A DNA stretch of 64,000 nt from Rubrivivax sp. (GCA_027485165.1 JAIXRN010000015.1:1-64000), one strand, 5' to 3'; positions 8,640-18,401 are shown, numbered from the stretch's first letter. Notes: generated by a model not told the origin, from the letters alone. Translations and numbers: made by a program.

Positions 8640-9260
8640 TCAGGGCGCAGCCAGGCGGATGCCGAAGGCCACCAGGCAGACGCCGGCCAGCTTTTCCAGG
8701 CCTCGGGCCAGACGTGGATGCGCGCGCACGCTGTTGGCGGCGGCCTGCGCGAAGGCACAGAGCAGAAGACAGTAGACCGCTGTGATGGCGGCGATGGTGA
8801 CCGCCATGGCTGCAAAGCTGACCAGCCCGCGGTGCTGGGCGGGGTCGATGAACAACGGGAAGAAGGCCATGTAGAAGACGATGGCCTTTGGGTTGAGCAG
8901 GGTGATCAGAAGGGCCTGGCGCAGATAGTGGCGTGGTTGGATGTTCACCGGCGACGCGTTCTGGCCAGGGCGGGCGAAGATGAGCTTCAGTCCTATCCAG
9001 GCCAGGTAGGCGGCGCCCAGGTACTGCACGGCCTTGAAGAGTAGCGGGTGGGCGGCCAGCAGGGCCGCCACGCCGGCCACGGCCAGCCAGAGCAAGACCT
9101 GGTCGCCCAGGATGACCCCTGCCGTGGCGGCGGCTCCGGCGCGAAAGCCTCCCTTGCCGGTGCTGGCCACCAGGCAGAAGGTGCCGGGCCCCGGTAGTGC
9201 CAGGAACAACACGATCGCGCTGCAGAAGGCGCCGTAGTCGGCAATGCCCAGGAAGGTCAT
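8640..9260 (-). CDS. LysE/RhtB family amino-acid exporter
   Basis: 206 residues with about six hydrophobic segments, the usual size of LysE/RhtB transporters. Family signatures are the N-terminal LALPGPGTFCLVASTGKGG, where the exporter motif PGPxxxxV is seen, and LLNPKAIVFYMAFFP. It would sit in the inner membrane and export amino acids or derivatives by proton exchange; the substrate is not predictable. It follows the lipocalin gene by 18 bases and precedes parS site 1 and parA. Confidence 0.9.
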   Translation of the reverse strand: MTFLGIADYGAFCSAIVLFLALPGPGTFCLVASTGKGGFRAGAAATAGVILGDQVLLWLAVAGVAALLAAHPLLFKAVQYLGAAYLAWIGLKLIFARPGQNASPVNIQPRHYLRQALLITLLNPKAIVFYMAFFPLFIDPAQHRGLVSFAAMAVTIAAITAVYCLLLCAFAQAAANSVRAHPRLARGLEKLAGVCLVAFGIRLAAP

Positions 9261-9278
9261 GGTGTCAGGCTCCTGGCG

Positions 9279-9887
9279 TCAGGGCTTTGCGGCGCTGTGG
9301 CTATGGGCCTGCCAGCGGCTCAGGTCGTAGCCCAGCGGCGTGAGGAAAGCGCGGATGCTGGCCTCGTCGGCAGGTTGCAGTTGTGGCTGCCGGGCCAGCA
9401 CCCACAGGTATTCGCGGGTGGGTTCGCCCACGACGGCATAGCGCCCGTCGTCAGCCAGTTTCAGCACCCAATAGCTGCCCCAGATCGGTAGCCAGCGGAG
9501 CGCGGCCGGCAGGAAGCTGACTTCGAGCTGAGCGGGTTTCAGCAGGGCGCCTTGCAGGTCTGACTTCGCAGGGCGGGCCAGCCCCTGGGCGTCTTCGAAG
9601 CTGCCGTTGGCTATCTTGCAGCGGTTCAGCACGTCGACCTTGCCGTCAGGGCGCTGTCGGTAGCTCGCTGTGGTGTCACTGACGCACTGTTTCTGAAATC
9701 GGTTCGGAAACCAGGCGACTTGATACCAGGTACCCATGTAGCGCGGCACGTCCAGGCTGGGCAGAGCAGCGACGGTGCTGGGTGTCAGCGCAGGCTGGGT
9801 CCCAGTGGAAGTGCTGGTTTGTGCCGTGGCGGTGACGGTCAGGCCGTTGGCTGCCAGCAGGACGGCAAACAGGTGGCGGAGGTTCAT
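9279..9887 (-). CDS. Lipocalin family protein (Blc-like), secreted
   Basis: 202 residues with an N-terminal signal peptide (hydrophobic residues about 4-20, ending ATAQ). There is no lipobox cysteine at the cleavage region, so it is probably periplasmic rather than lipidated. The lipocalin core begins with the GxW motif in YMGTWYQVAWFPNRFQ and includes SYWVLKLADDGRYAVVGEP, typical of bacterial lipocalins such as Blc. These bind lipids or small hydrophobic molecules in the envelope. Its ATG overlaps the rsmG stop as ATGA (9884-9887). Confidence 0.88.
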   Translation of the reverse strand: MNLRHLFAVLLAANGLTVTATAQTSTSTGTQPALTPSTVAALPSLDVPRYMGTWYQVAWFPNRFQKQCVSDTTASYRQRPDGKVDVLNRCKIANGSFEDAQGLARPAKSDLQGALLKPAQLEVSFLPAALRWLPIWGSYWVLKLADDGRYAVVGEPTREYLWVLARQPQLQPADEASIRAFLTPLGYDLSRWQAHSHSAAKP

Positions 9888-10569
9888 GGAGGTGTCTCAG
9901 GTTTGTGGTCAGGCGCGGGCTTCATCCAGACCAGGCAGCGCTGCGCGTCCAGGCCGGCTACCTGCAGGGGTTCCACGTGAAACACCTCGACATCGTGCGG
10001 CAAGGCTTGCAGTTCATCGTCGGGTTGCTTGCCCTTCATGGCCAGCCACGCGCCCTGGGGCGCCAGCTGGGCGCGGGTCAGGTGGGTGAAGTCCGCCAGT
10101 GAAGCGAATGCCCGGGAAGTGACCAGGTTGTAGGTCGGACCGCGCAACGCTTCAACGCGGGCGTGGACGGCACGAAGGCCGGGCAAGGCCAGTTCAGCTG
10201 CGACCTGGCGCACAAAGGCTGCTTTCTTGGCTACCGTGTCCACACAGGTAATTTCGCACTGCGGTAGGCAAGCCGCGAGCACTACGCCCGGCAACCCACC
10301 CCCGCTGCCCACGTCCAGGATGCGCCAGGGGCCCGTGTGTCGGGCAGCTTGGCTTGCCAGGTAACGGCGCACGTGCGGGACGACCGCCAGACAGTCGGCC
10401 AAGTGCTGGGTCAGCATGCCTTCCCGGGTGCGGACAGCGGTCAGGTTGTAGGTGCCGTTCCAGCGCGCCAGCAGGTCCAGGAAGTGGAAGAGTTGTTGCG
10501 CCAGTGCCGGGGGCAAGGGCTCACCCAGTGCCGCGGCGAGAGCGGCCGATTCAGCCGCCTGCGTAGGGC

Positions 10570-10573
<4 letters not shown>
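9884..10573 (-). CDS. rsmG: 16S rRNA (guanine-N7) methyltransferase RsmG
   Basis: 229 residues. The SAM-binding motif is [16 protein letters not shown] and the family also shows [16 protein letters not shown] near the N-terminus. RsmG methylates G527 of 16S rRNA. The start appears to be a TTG at 10571-10573 that overlaps the mnmG stop as TTGA, giving tight coupling to mnmG. Gene order mnmG-rsmG-parA is conserved near many proteobacterial origins. A parS-like site lies inside the 3' part of this gene. Confidence 0.93.
9969..9984. promoter_or_regulatory. parS-like site 2 (inside rsmG)
   Basis: The 16-mer GGTTCCACGTGAAACA differs from the consensus TGTTCCACGTGAAACA only at the first base. It lies within the C-terminal coding part of rsmG, about 1.36 kb from site 1. 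Confidence 0.88.
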
Positions 10574-12564
<1,991 letters not shown>

Positions 12565-12576
12565 ACCCCGCGGATT

Positions 12577-12807
12577 TTACGAGGCCGCCCCCTGCAGCGC
12601 GCGGGTTTCGCCAGGTGTTCGCGCCCCGGCGGCCCGGCTTTCCGCGCGCCGGGTCCACCAGCGGTCGAAGAAGTAGTGCGCCACCGTGTTGGCCAGCGGT
12701 TCCACCAGGGTCAGCGCGCCGGCCACGGCCCAGCTGCCCGTCAAGGCATAGCCCAGTGTGAAGGCGATGACGAGGTGCAGCGCCCCGAAAGCAGCGGACT
12801 TGGCCAT
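12577..12807 (-). CDS. DUF2061 small membrane protein
   Basis: 76 residues starting MAKSAAFGALHLVIAFTLGY, followed by ALTGSWAVAGALTLVEPLAN and TVAHYFFDRWWTRR. This pattern of two membrane helices with HxxVAF...YALTGS and EPxxNTxAHYxFxxxW is typical of DUF2061. The frame is open further upstream, but starting there would put coding sequence over the Fur-box-like site, so the ATG at 12805-12807 is preferred. Function is unknown. It ends 12 bases before the mnmG start on the same strand and is divergent from the ykgJ-like gene. Confidence 0.8.
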   Translation of the reverse strand: MAKSAAFGALHLVIAFTLGYALTGSWAVAGALTLVEPLANTVAHYFFDRWWTRRAESRAAGARTPGETRALQGAAS

Positions 12808-12834
12808 GGCGTGGACTTCCCTTCGGCAGAAAGT

Positions 12835-12853
12835 GAGAATAGTTCTTATTATC
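12835..12853. promoter_or_regulatory. Fur-box-like operator between DUF2061 and ykgJ-like genes
   Basis: The minus strand reads GATAATAAGAACTATTCTC, 14 of 19 matches to the classical Fur box GATAATGATAATCATTATC. It sits in a conspicuously AT-rich patch (about 12831-12862) in otherwise very GC-rich DNA, between two divergent genes. It is 28 bases from the preferred DUF2061 start and 58 bases from the ykgJ-like start. Iron-dependent regulation of either gene is inference. Confidence 0.55.
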
Positions 12854-12911
12854 AAAGACCTTCAGGGCGTTCAGCATGAAGCCCCGCGATGGCCGCGATA
12901 GCATGCCCGGC

Positions 12912-13184
12912 ATGAACTGCCGGCCTGGCTGCGGCGCCTGCTGCGTGGCGCCTTCGATCTCAACGCCCATTCCAGCCAGCCCGGGTCACCGCGGCATGCC
13001 GGCGGGCAAGCCCGCGGGCGTGCGCTGCGCGCAGCTGGACGAGCAACAGGCCTGCCGCCTGTTCGGCCAGGCAGCGCGGCCGGCGGTGTGCGTGTCGCTG
13101 CGGCCTGAACCCGCCATGTGCGGCACTGGCCCGGCCCAGGCCCTGGCCTGGCTGCAGCACCTGGAAAGCTGCACGGCACCCTGA
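12912..13184 (+). CDS. YkgJ family cysteine cluster protein
   Basis: 90 residues from [21 protein letters not shown]. The start was chosen to match E. coli YkgJ, whose sequence begins almost identically; upstream in-frame ATGs at 12876 and 12903 are alternatives, and none has a strong ribosome-binding site. The N-terminal CxxxCGACC cluster plus later Cys residues (CAQL, ACRLFG, VCVSL, MCGTG, SCTAP) would bind zinc or an iron-sulfur centre. The [11 protein letters not shown] and PAVCVSLRP blocks fit the family. It is divergent from the DUF2061 gene across a Fur-box-like site. Confidence 0.85.
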   Translation: MNCRPGCGACCVAPSISTPIPASPGHRGMPAGKPAGVRCAQLDEQQACRLFGQAARPAVCVSLRPEPAMCGTGPAQALAWLQHLESCTAP

Positions 13185-13356
13185 AGCCCCAGGACCTGAA
13201 ACGCTTCAGCCGGCGGCGGGCAGGTCTGCCAACGCCCGCACGCAGTCTTGCGCTGCATCAAGACTTGCGTGCCCCAGGTCCACGACGGCGGCCTTCCAGG
13301 GGCGCACACTGCTGTTCACCGGTCGCCTTGACCGCAGCCACGACAGGAGTGAATTC

Positions 13357-13551
13357 ATGAGAACCAATGTAGGCGGCATCGACCGCGTGCTGCGCATCGT
13401 CCTCGGCTTGGCCCTGATCGGCCTGACCCTGGCCGGCACCATCGGCGTGTGGGGCTGGATCGGCCTGGTACCCCTGGCCACGGCGGCCATCGGCTTCTGC
13501 CCGCTGTACCCGCTGCTGGGCATCAACACCTGCCCGATGAAGAAGGCCTGA
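13357..13551 (+). CDS. DUF2892 (YgaP-like transmembrane) small membrane protein
   Basis: 64 residues with the DUF2892 signature: N-terminal MRTNVGGIDRVLRIVLGLAL, two membrane helices, and C-terminal GFCPLYPLLGINTCPMKK. A GGAGTG ribosome-binding site lies about 8 bases before the ATG. The family is the membrane part found fused to rhodanese domains in YgaP and alone in many bacteria; its biochemical role is unclear. It stands alone, convergent with the peptidase-containing ABC transporter gene; the 172 bases upstream hold no recognised gene. Confidence 0.88.
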   Translation: MRTNVGGIDRVLRIVLGLALIGLTLAGTIGVWGWIGLVPLATAAIGFCPLYPLLGINTCPMKKA

Positions 13552-13603
13552 GCGGCCGTCACGTTGCGGCGCTGTTCCGCCGCCACGTCACGTCATCAAG
13601 CGG

Positions 13604-15832
13604 TCAGCCCTGCGGCGGCGGCCCCCCGTTGGCCACGCTGCGCAGGTCTTGCGCCACGCGGCCTTCGTGCAGGGCCACGACACGGCCCGCGCTGGCAATG
13701 GTTTCGGGCCGGTGGGCCACGATCACGCGCGTCAGCGCCAGGCCGCGCACGGCCTGGTTGACGCTGCGCTCGCGGTCCACGTCCAGGTGGCTGGTGGCTT
13801 CGTCCAGCAGCAGGATGCGCGGCCGCTTGTACAGTGCGCGGGCCAGCAACAGACGCTGCTTCTGCCCACCTGACAGGGCCGTGCCCAGTTCGCCGATCAG
13901 GGTGTTGTATTGCATCGGCATGGCCATGATGTCGTCGTGCACCGCGGCCAGCCGCGCGCACTGCTGCAGCCAGTCCAGGTCGGGTTCGGCGCTGAAAAAG
14001 CAGATGTTGTCGGCCACGCTGCCGGTGAACAGCGGTTCTTCCTGCATCACCACGCCCACCATGTCGCGCCAGGCGCTCAGGCCCAGCTGTGCCATCGGCA
14101 CGCCGCCCACGCGCACTTCGCCACTGTTGGGGGCGTGCACGCCCAGCATCAGCTTCAGCAACGTGGTCTTGCCGCAGCCTGAAGGGCCGACGATGGCCAC
14201 TGACTCACCCGGCTCGATGCGCAGGTTCACGCCCTGCAGCACCGGCGGTTCGCCGTCGGCATAGCGAAAGCTCACGTCGCGCAGTTCGATGCTGGCCGGC
14301 AGCGGCGGCCGGTCGGCCGGCAGCGCGCCCGGCCCTTCGTCTTCCGGCGCGGCCAGCACGATGTCGGCCAGGCGTTCGCCCTGCAGCCGCAGCATCTTCA
14401 GCTCGACGGTCTTGTCGATCAGGCTGCTCACGCGCAGCGCGAAGGTTTCCTTGTAGGCGAAGAACGCGAACAGCATGCCCACGCTCAGCCGCTGGTCCAG
14501 CACCAGCAGCGCGCCCAGCCAGATCACGGCCACGCGTTCCAGCCCGAACAGGCCGCGGTGCAGCACGCTGAACAGCAGGTCCAGCTTGCGGATGGCGATG
14601 CCCGCGTTCATGGTGTCCACCACCAGGCTGGCGAAGCGTTGGCGCCGGTCGGCCTGCGCATTGAACAGCTTGATGGCTTGCACGCCGCGCAGGCTTTCCA
14701 GGAAGTGGCTGTTCTGCTTGGCTTCGAACACCAGGGCCTCTTCGCTGGCTTCGCGCAGCGGGCGGAAAAAGGCCCAGCGCAGCAGCCCGTACAGCGCCAC
14801 CGCGGCCACCGCCACGGCTGTCAGCCGCAGGCTGTAGAAGGCCATCAGGGCCAGGGTCAGCAGCACCAGCAGGCCGTCCAGCAGGGCTTCGATGAAGTGC
14901 GTGGACAGCGTGCGCTGGATCTGCTGCACGCTGCCGAAGCGCGACCAGATGTCGCCCGCGTGGCGCTTTTCAAACCAGCCCACTGGCAGACGCAGCATGT
15001 GGGTGAAGACGTTCACCAGCCACTGCAGGTTGAGCGTGGACGACAGCACCAGCACCGCCCAGGCGCGCGCCGCGGCCGTGCCCACCTGCACCAGCACCAG
15101 CAGGCCGAAGCCCAGGCCCAGTGTCAGTAGCAGGTCGGTGTCGGCGCTGAGCAGCACGCCGTCGACCACCCACTGCATGAAGAAGGGGGTCAACAGCACG
15201 AAGGCTTCCAGCGCCAGCGCCAGTACCGCGATCTGCGCCAGCGACCGCTTCAGCCCGCTCACCGGCCCCAGCAGCTGGCGCAGCGTCACGCGCTGGCGCT
15301 GGCGCGCGGGTACGAAGCCCGGGTTGGGCTGCAGTTCCAGCAGCACGCCGCTGAAGCGGCGAGACAGCTCATCCAGCTTCACGCGGCGCAGGCCCTGAGC
15401 CGGGTCGTGGATCAGCGCCACGCCGCGCTGGAAGCCCACCAGCACGACGAAGTGGTTCAGGTCCCAGTGCAGGATGCAGGGCAGCTGCAGTGCCGGCAGG
15501 TCGGCGGGTTCGGCCCGCAGCGCGCGCGCCCCCAGGTTCAGCGCCCCGGCGATGCGCACCAGTTCGGCCAGGGTCACACCTTTCATCGACACCGAAAAGC
15601 GCAAGCGCAGCGTGGGCAGGTCGATGTCCAGCCGGTGCGCGGCGGCCACCATGGCCAGGCAGGCCAGGCCACATTCGGCGGCTTCGGTCTGCAGCACCAC
15701 GGGCACGCGCGGCCCGCCACCAGAACCGCCCTGGCCCAGACCCAGCCCCGGCCCCAGCCCCAGGCGCAAGCGGGCCAGCAGCTGCGCGCTGAAGTTGTTG
15801 CCGCCGTTGCGGCCCTGGTTGCTGCGGTTCAT
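13604..15832 (-). CDS. Peptidase (C39)-containing ABC exporter for double-glycine-leader peptide
   Basis: 742 residues in the three-part order of bacteriocin PCAT transporters. The N-terminal C39 peptidase shows Gln48, Cys54 in QTEAAECGLACLAM, His127 in LHWDLNHFVVLVG and Asp143 in LIHDPAQG, so the protease looks intact. Then come six membrane helices (about 170-440) and a C-terminal ATPase with Walker A GPSGCGKTT near 546-554, signature LSGGQKQRLLLARAL and Walker B RILLLDEATS. It would cleave the leader after GG and export the peptide through the inner membrane, with the HlyD adaptor encoded 16 bases upstream. The substrate is most simply the peptide encoded at 17256-17465. Confidence 0.95.
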   Translation of the reverse strand: MNRSNQGRNGGNNFSAQLLARLRLGLGPGLGLGQGGSGGGPRVPVVLQTEAAECGLACLAMVAAAHRLDIDLPTLRLRFSVSMKGVTLAELVRIAGALNLGARALRAEPADLPALQLPCILHWDLNHFVVLVGFQRGVALIHDPAQGLRRVKLDELSRRFSGVLLELQPNPGFVPARQRQRVTLRQLLGPVSGLKRSLAQIAVLALALEAFVLLTPFFMQWVVDGVLLSADTDLLLTLGLGFGLLVLVQVGTAAARAWAVLVLSSTLNLQWLVNVFTHMLRLPVGWFEKRHAGDIWSRFGSVQQIQRTLSTHFIEALLDGLLVLLTLALMAFYSLRLTAVAVAAVALYGLLRWAFFRPLREASEEALVFEAKQNSHFLESLRGVQAIKLFNAQADRRQRFASLVVDTMNAGIAIRKLDLLFSVLHRGLFGLERVAVIWLGALLVLDQRLSVGMLFAFFAYKETFALRVSSLIDKTVELKMLRLQGERLADIVLAAPEDEGPGALPADRPPLPASIELRDVSFRYADGEPPVLQGVNLRIEPGESVAIVGPSGCGKTTLLKLMLGVHAPNSGEVRVGGVPMAQLGLSAWRDMVGVVMQEEPLFTGSVADNICFFSAEPDLDWLQQCARLAAVHDDIMAMPMQYNTLIGELGTALSGGQKQRLLLARALYKRPRILLLDEATSHLDVDRERSVNQAVRGLALTRVIVAHRPETIASAGRVVALHEGRVAQDLRSVANGGPPPQG

Positions 15833-15848
15833 GGGGCGCGGTGGTGGC

Positions 15849-17126
15849 TCAGGGCTGGCGGCTGCGCCAGCCCAGCACGGGTTCGAACAGCCACTCGACC
15901 AGACGCCGGTGTTCCAGCATCACGTCGCCCGACAGCTGCATCCCGGCAGTCAATGGCAGGGCAGCGACGCCATCACCCGGCTGCAGCGCCACGGTGATGC
16001 GAAACAGCGGCTGCTGCGCTGCCCCGCCGCCCGCGCCTGCCTGCAGGTCGCCGCCCGGTGCCAGCGCCAGCGCCGCCAGTTCGCTGGCCGCCAGCGGCGT
16101 ACGCGACACCTGCAGCACGCGGCCGGGCAGGTGGCCGTACTTCTGGTACGGATAGGCCGCCAGCCGCAGCTGCACCGGCTGGTCGGGCCGCACAAAGCCG
16201 ATGGCGCTGGACGGCGCGTACAGGTGCGCCTGCAGCGTGGCCCCGGCCGGCACCAGGCTGGCCAGGGCCGACGCTGGCGACACCGCCTGCCCGGCTTCGG
16301 CCAGCACCGCGCTGACGGTACCGTCCTGCGGGGCGCGCACCAGCAGGCGGCGGTCGGCGTCGAGCTCGGCGCTCTCGCGCGACAGCAGGGCCAGGTCGCG
16401 TGCGATGCTGCCAGCCGCACCCTGGGCCTGCAGGGGCAGGGCGCGCCGATCGCCTTCCAGTTCGGCACGTTCGCGGTCCAGGGCGGCGCGCTGGCGCGCC
16501 AGCGTCTGCGTGGCCGCCTGCAGGGCCAGCACGTCTTCGGCCTTGGCCTGCACCTGCGCGGCTGACACGAACTGGTCGCGCTGCAGCGACTCCAGCCGTG
16601 CCTGCGCTTGCTGCGCCAGCACCAGGCGCTGCTGCTGCAGGCGGGCTTCGGTGTCGATCTGGGTGGCTTCCGTTGCCAACGCGGCAAGCCGCCGGTCCAG
16701 CGCGGCCTGCTGGCTGCTGACCAGGGCCTGTTGCTGTTCGGCGCTGCCCTGCAGGCTGCGGCGCCGGTCGTCCAGGCTGCGTTGCACGCGGGCCTGCACG
16801 TCGGCGTCGAAAGAAGGGCGTTCCAGCGCCAGCACGAACAGCACGTCGCCAGCGCGCACGGCTTGCCCTTCGGCCACGTGCCTTTCCAGCACGGTGCCCG
16901 CCGCGCTGGGCACCAGGCGAATCAGGCCGCGGTCGGGCATCAGCACGCCGCTGGTGGTGGCCTTACGGGTGTAGCCCGCGGTGGTGATGAACGCCCCTAC
17001 CGCAACGGCGGTGGCGATGACGCCAGCTGTCAGCAGGCCCAGCGACAACGGGCGCACCAGCTGGATGCTGCCCAGCCACGATTGCCGGGCGGCCTGCAGC
17101 GCCTCAGCGCGGTACAGCGGGTGCAT
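15849..17126 (-). CDS. HlyD family secretion adaptor (membrane fusion protein)
   Basis: 425 residues from MHPLYRAEALQAARQSWLGS (ATG at 17124-17126); an in-frame upstream extension is less family-like. One membrane helix lies near residues 30-52, then GVLMPDRGLIRLVPSAAGTV and EGQAVRAGDVLFVL, the lipoyl/barrel-sandwich halves. A long Gln/Ala/Arg-rich coiled coil follows (about 120-240), then the returning lipoyl half with VRAPQDGTVSAVLAEAGQAV. Such adaptors bridge a peptidase ABC exporter to an outer-membrane TolC-type channel. The exporter gene follows; no TolC gene is in the window. Two hairpins separate it from the peptide gene upstream. Confidence 0.93.
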   Translation of the reverse strand: MHPLYRAEALQAARQSWLGSIQLVRPLSLGLLTAGVIATAVAVGAFITTAGYTRKATTSGVLMPDRGLIRLVPSAAGTVLERHVAEGQAVRAGDVLFVLALERPSFDADVQARVQRSLDDRRRSLQGSAEQQQALVSSQQAALDRRLAALATEATQIDTEARLQQQRLVLAQQAQARLESLQRDQFVSAAQVQAKAEDVLALQAATQTLARQRAALDRERAELEGDRRALPLQAQGAAGSIARDLALLSRESAELDADRRLLVRAPQDGTVSAVLAEAGQAVSPASALASLVPAGATLQAHLYAPSSAIGFVRPDQPVQLRLAAYPYQKYGHLPGRVLQVSRTPLAASELAALALAPGGDLQAGAGGGAAQQPLFRITVALQPGDGVAALPLTAGMQLSGDVMLEHRRLVEWLFEPVLGWRSRQP

Positions 17127-17168
17127 CTTCAGCGCCCGACCCCTGCAGCCGCGTGACGGCTGCCAAGC

Positions 17169-17196
17169 AAAAAGCGGGTTGGACAAGCCAACCCGC
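17169..17196 (-). terminator. Rho-independent terminator/attenuator between peptide gene and hlyD
   Basis: Perfect 9-base arms GCGGGTTGG (17174-17182) and CCAACCCGC (17188-17196) enclose a 5-base loop. On the minus strand the stem is followed by TTTTT (17173-17169). It lies 60 bases after the peptide stop and 43 bases before the hlyD start. It should terminate most peptide transcripts while allowing some readthrough into hlyD and the ABC gene. Confidence 0.8.
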
Positions 17197-17198
17197 AA

Positions 17199-17233
17199 GC
17201 GCCCGGGAACTGGAGGGACGCGCTCCCGGGCGC
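17199..17233 (-). other. Second strong hairpin downstream of the peptide gene
   Basis: Perfect 10-base arms GCGCCCGGGA (17199-17208) and TCCCGGGCGC (17224-17233) around a 15-base loop. It begins 23 bases after the peptide stop and is immediately upstream of the terminator-like hairpin on the minus strand. There is no U tract of its own, so it may protect the 3' end of the short peptide mRNA. Confidence 0.65.
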
Positions 17234-17255
17234 GGACAAGGAACGACCGGCTGGC

Positions 17256-17465
17256 TTACCAGCTCTTGCCGGGCAGCGACGTGACGCCACCGTCGTTCGA
17301 CGTGGCATTCTGGGCTTCGGGCACTGTCCAGTTCCCGCCCGGCAGTCCGCCGGCAACTTGCTGCAGTTCATCGATCGTCAGTTCGCGCAGGGTGGGCGCT
17401 GGGGTGGCCGTGTGGGGTGTGACAGCCTGTGCGGCATTACCGAAAACAGTGGATTGGTTCGTCAT
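17256..17465 (-). CDS. Double-glycine-leader peptide precursor (bacteriocin/signal-peptide-like)
   Basis: 69 residues beginning MTNQSTVFGNAAQ. The leader ends LTIDELQQVAGG (residues 29-40), which has Leu at -12, Glu at -8, Leu at -7, Val at -4 and Gly-Gly at -2/-1: the canonical C39 peptidase recognition pattern. The predicted 29-residue mature part runs from LPGGNWTVPEAQN to SLPGKSW. It has no cysteine, is rich in Gly, Asn and Ser, and bears LPG-x-(x)-W at both ends. A GGAGAA ribosome-binding site precedes the ATG. A lux-box-like dyad lies 77 bases upstream, and the exporter genes follow. The mature sequence matches no peptide I recognise; antibacterial, signalling or other activity is open. 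Confidence 0.85.
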   Translation of the reverse strand: MTNQSTVFGNAAQAVTPHTATPAPTLRELTIDELQQVAGGLPGGNWTVPEAQNATSNDGGVTSLPGKSW

Positions 17466-17514
17466 GGGAAGTTCTCCATCGCGGCTTGCGTGCAAAACAG
17501 CACGTTTGGATGGC

Positions 17515-17520
17515 ATTGAA
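17515..17520 (-). promoter_or_regulatory. Candidate -10 element for the peptide gene
   Basis: TTCAAT on the minus strand matches TATAAT at 4 of 6. Its centre is 34 bases from the centre of the lux-box-like dyad, the spacing expected when a LuxR box replaces the -35 element. The implied leader to the ATG is about 40 bases. Confidence 0.5.
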
Positions 17521-17541
17521 CCAGCCCGTCTACGCCCGGGT

Positions 17542-17561
17542 AACTGTCAGCTCTTACAGGT
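17542..17561 (-). promoter_or_regulatory. lux-box-like LuxR operator upstream of the peptide gene
   Basis: The plus strand reads AACTGTCAGCTCTTACAGGT. It contains CTGT-N8-ACAG, the core of LuxR/AHL-regulator boxes, and matches the Vibrio fischeri lux box ACCTGTAGGATCGTACAGGT at 15 of 20 bases. It lies between the luxR-type gene and the peptide gene, 77 bases from the peptide start, with a suitably placed -10 downstream. Confidence 0.75.
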
Positions 17562-17591
17562 CTTGCGTCCGGCCGGGGCCGCCCCGGGGCG

Positions 17592-18305
17592 TCAGCTGAT
17601 CAACCCCAGCCGCAGGGCCTTCAACACCGCCTGGTGCTTGGTCGTGCAGCCCAGCTTGTGCATGGCGTTGTTGACGTGCAGCACGGCCGTGCGTTCGCTG
17701 ATGCCCAACAGCGCGCCCACTTCCCAGGCCGTCTTGCCGTCCATCGTCCAGCGCAGGGCTTCCAGTTCCCGCGGCGTGAGTTTGGGCCGTTCGGGCTGCA
17801 GCAGCGGCGGCACCAGCAAGCGCATGGCGGCGTCCTGGGCATGCACGGCAAACAGCTGCACGTCGGCCACCACGCGCTGCAGTTCGGCGGTGTCGTCGGG
17901 CAGCGGCTGGTCGCGGTCGACACCGAACATGAAGTGCCGGCCTTCGGGCATGTGCAGCGCCATCGCGATGCCGGTGCGGTAGCCGAAGCGCGCCTGGTGT
18001 TCCCACTTCGGGCCAGCGCCCTGCGAGACATAAGTTTCCTGGTCCCAGATGATGGGAACCGTGGCGCGCTTGCAGTGCTGCATGACCGGGTCTCGCCGGT
18101 TGGCGAACTCGTCGGCGTACGCGTCCAGGTAGGCGCGCGGCGTGTTGTCGATGTTGATGAACTCGCTTTTGCCCAGGCCCTGGTCGATGACGGTCACGGC
18201 AGACACGGTCTCGAAGCCCAGTTGCTGGGTGAAACGAATGATTTCGTCGCGAAACTCGTCGCGATTGCGCGCCTGCATCACCGACTGATAGCTACCAGAG
18301 ATCAT
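17592..18305 (-). CDS. LuxR family regulator with autoinducer-binding domain
   Basis: 237 residues. The N-terminal half fits the autoinducer-binding domain. By comparison with TraR, Tyr61, Asp70-Pro71 (in NRRDPVMQH) and Trp85 (in VPIIWDQ) appear kept, while the Trp57 position looks like Tyr. The C-terminal half is a LuxR HTH with LTPRELEALRWTMDGKTAWE, GISERTAVLHVNNAMHKLG and CTTKHQAVLKALRLGLI. A strong GAGGAGG precedes the ATG at 18303-18305. No luxI-type AHL synthase is in the window, so it may be a LuxR solo. It lies upstream of the peptide gene on the same strand, with a lux-box-like site between them. Confidence 0.93.
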   Translation of the reverse strand: MISGSYQSVMQARNRDEFRDEIIRFTQQLGFETVSAVTVIDQGLGKSEFINIDNTPRAYLDAYADEFANRRDPVMQHCKRATVPIIWDQETYVSQGAGPKWEHQARFGYRTGIAMALHMPEGRHFMFGVDRDQPLPDDTAELQRVVADVQLFAVHAQDAAMRLLVPPLLQPERPKLTPRELEALRWTMDGKTAWEVGALLGISERTAVLHVNNAMHKLGCTTKHQAVLKALRLGLIS

Positions 18306-18401
18306 CGGCCTCCTCGTTAGACCGGACAGACTGGGACCCTCGTGGGGCCCTGACAGGGTTTACAGCTTTCTTCCGTTGCGGTCCTGCCGAACACTACCGG
18401 C

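Noticed and set aside
18348..18367. Second lux-box-like dyad between luxR and the divergent gene (CTGA-N8-ACAG)
   Set aside because: Only about 11 of 20 matches to the lux box and no convincing -10 at the right distance; too weak to annotate.
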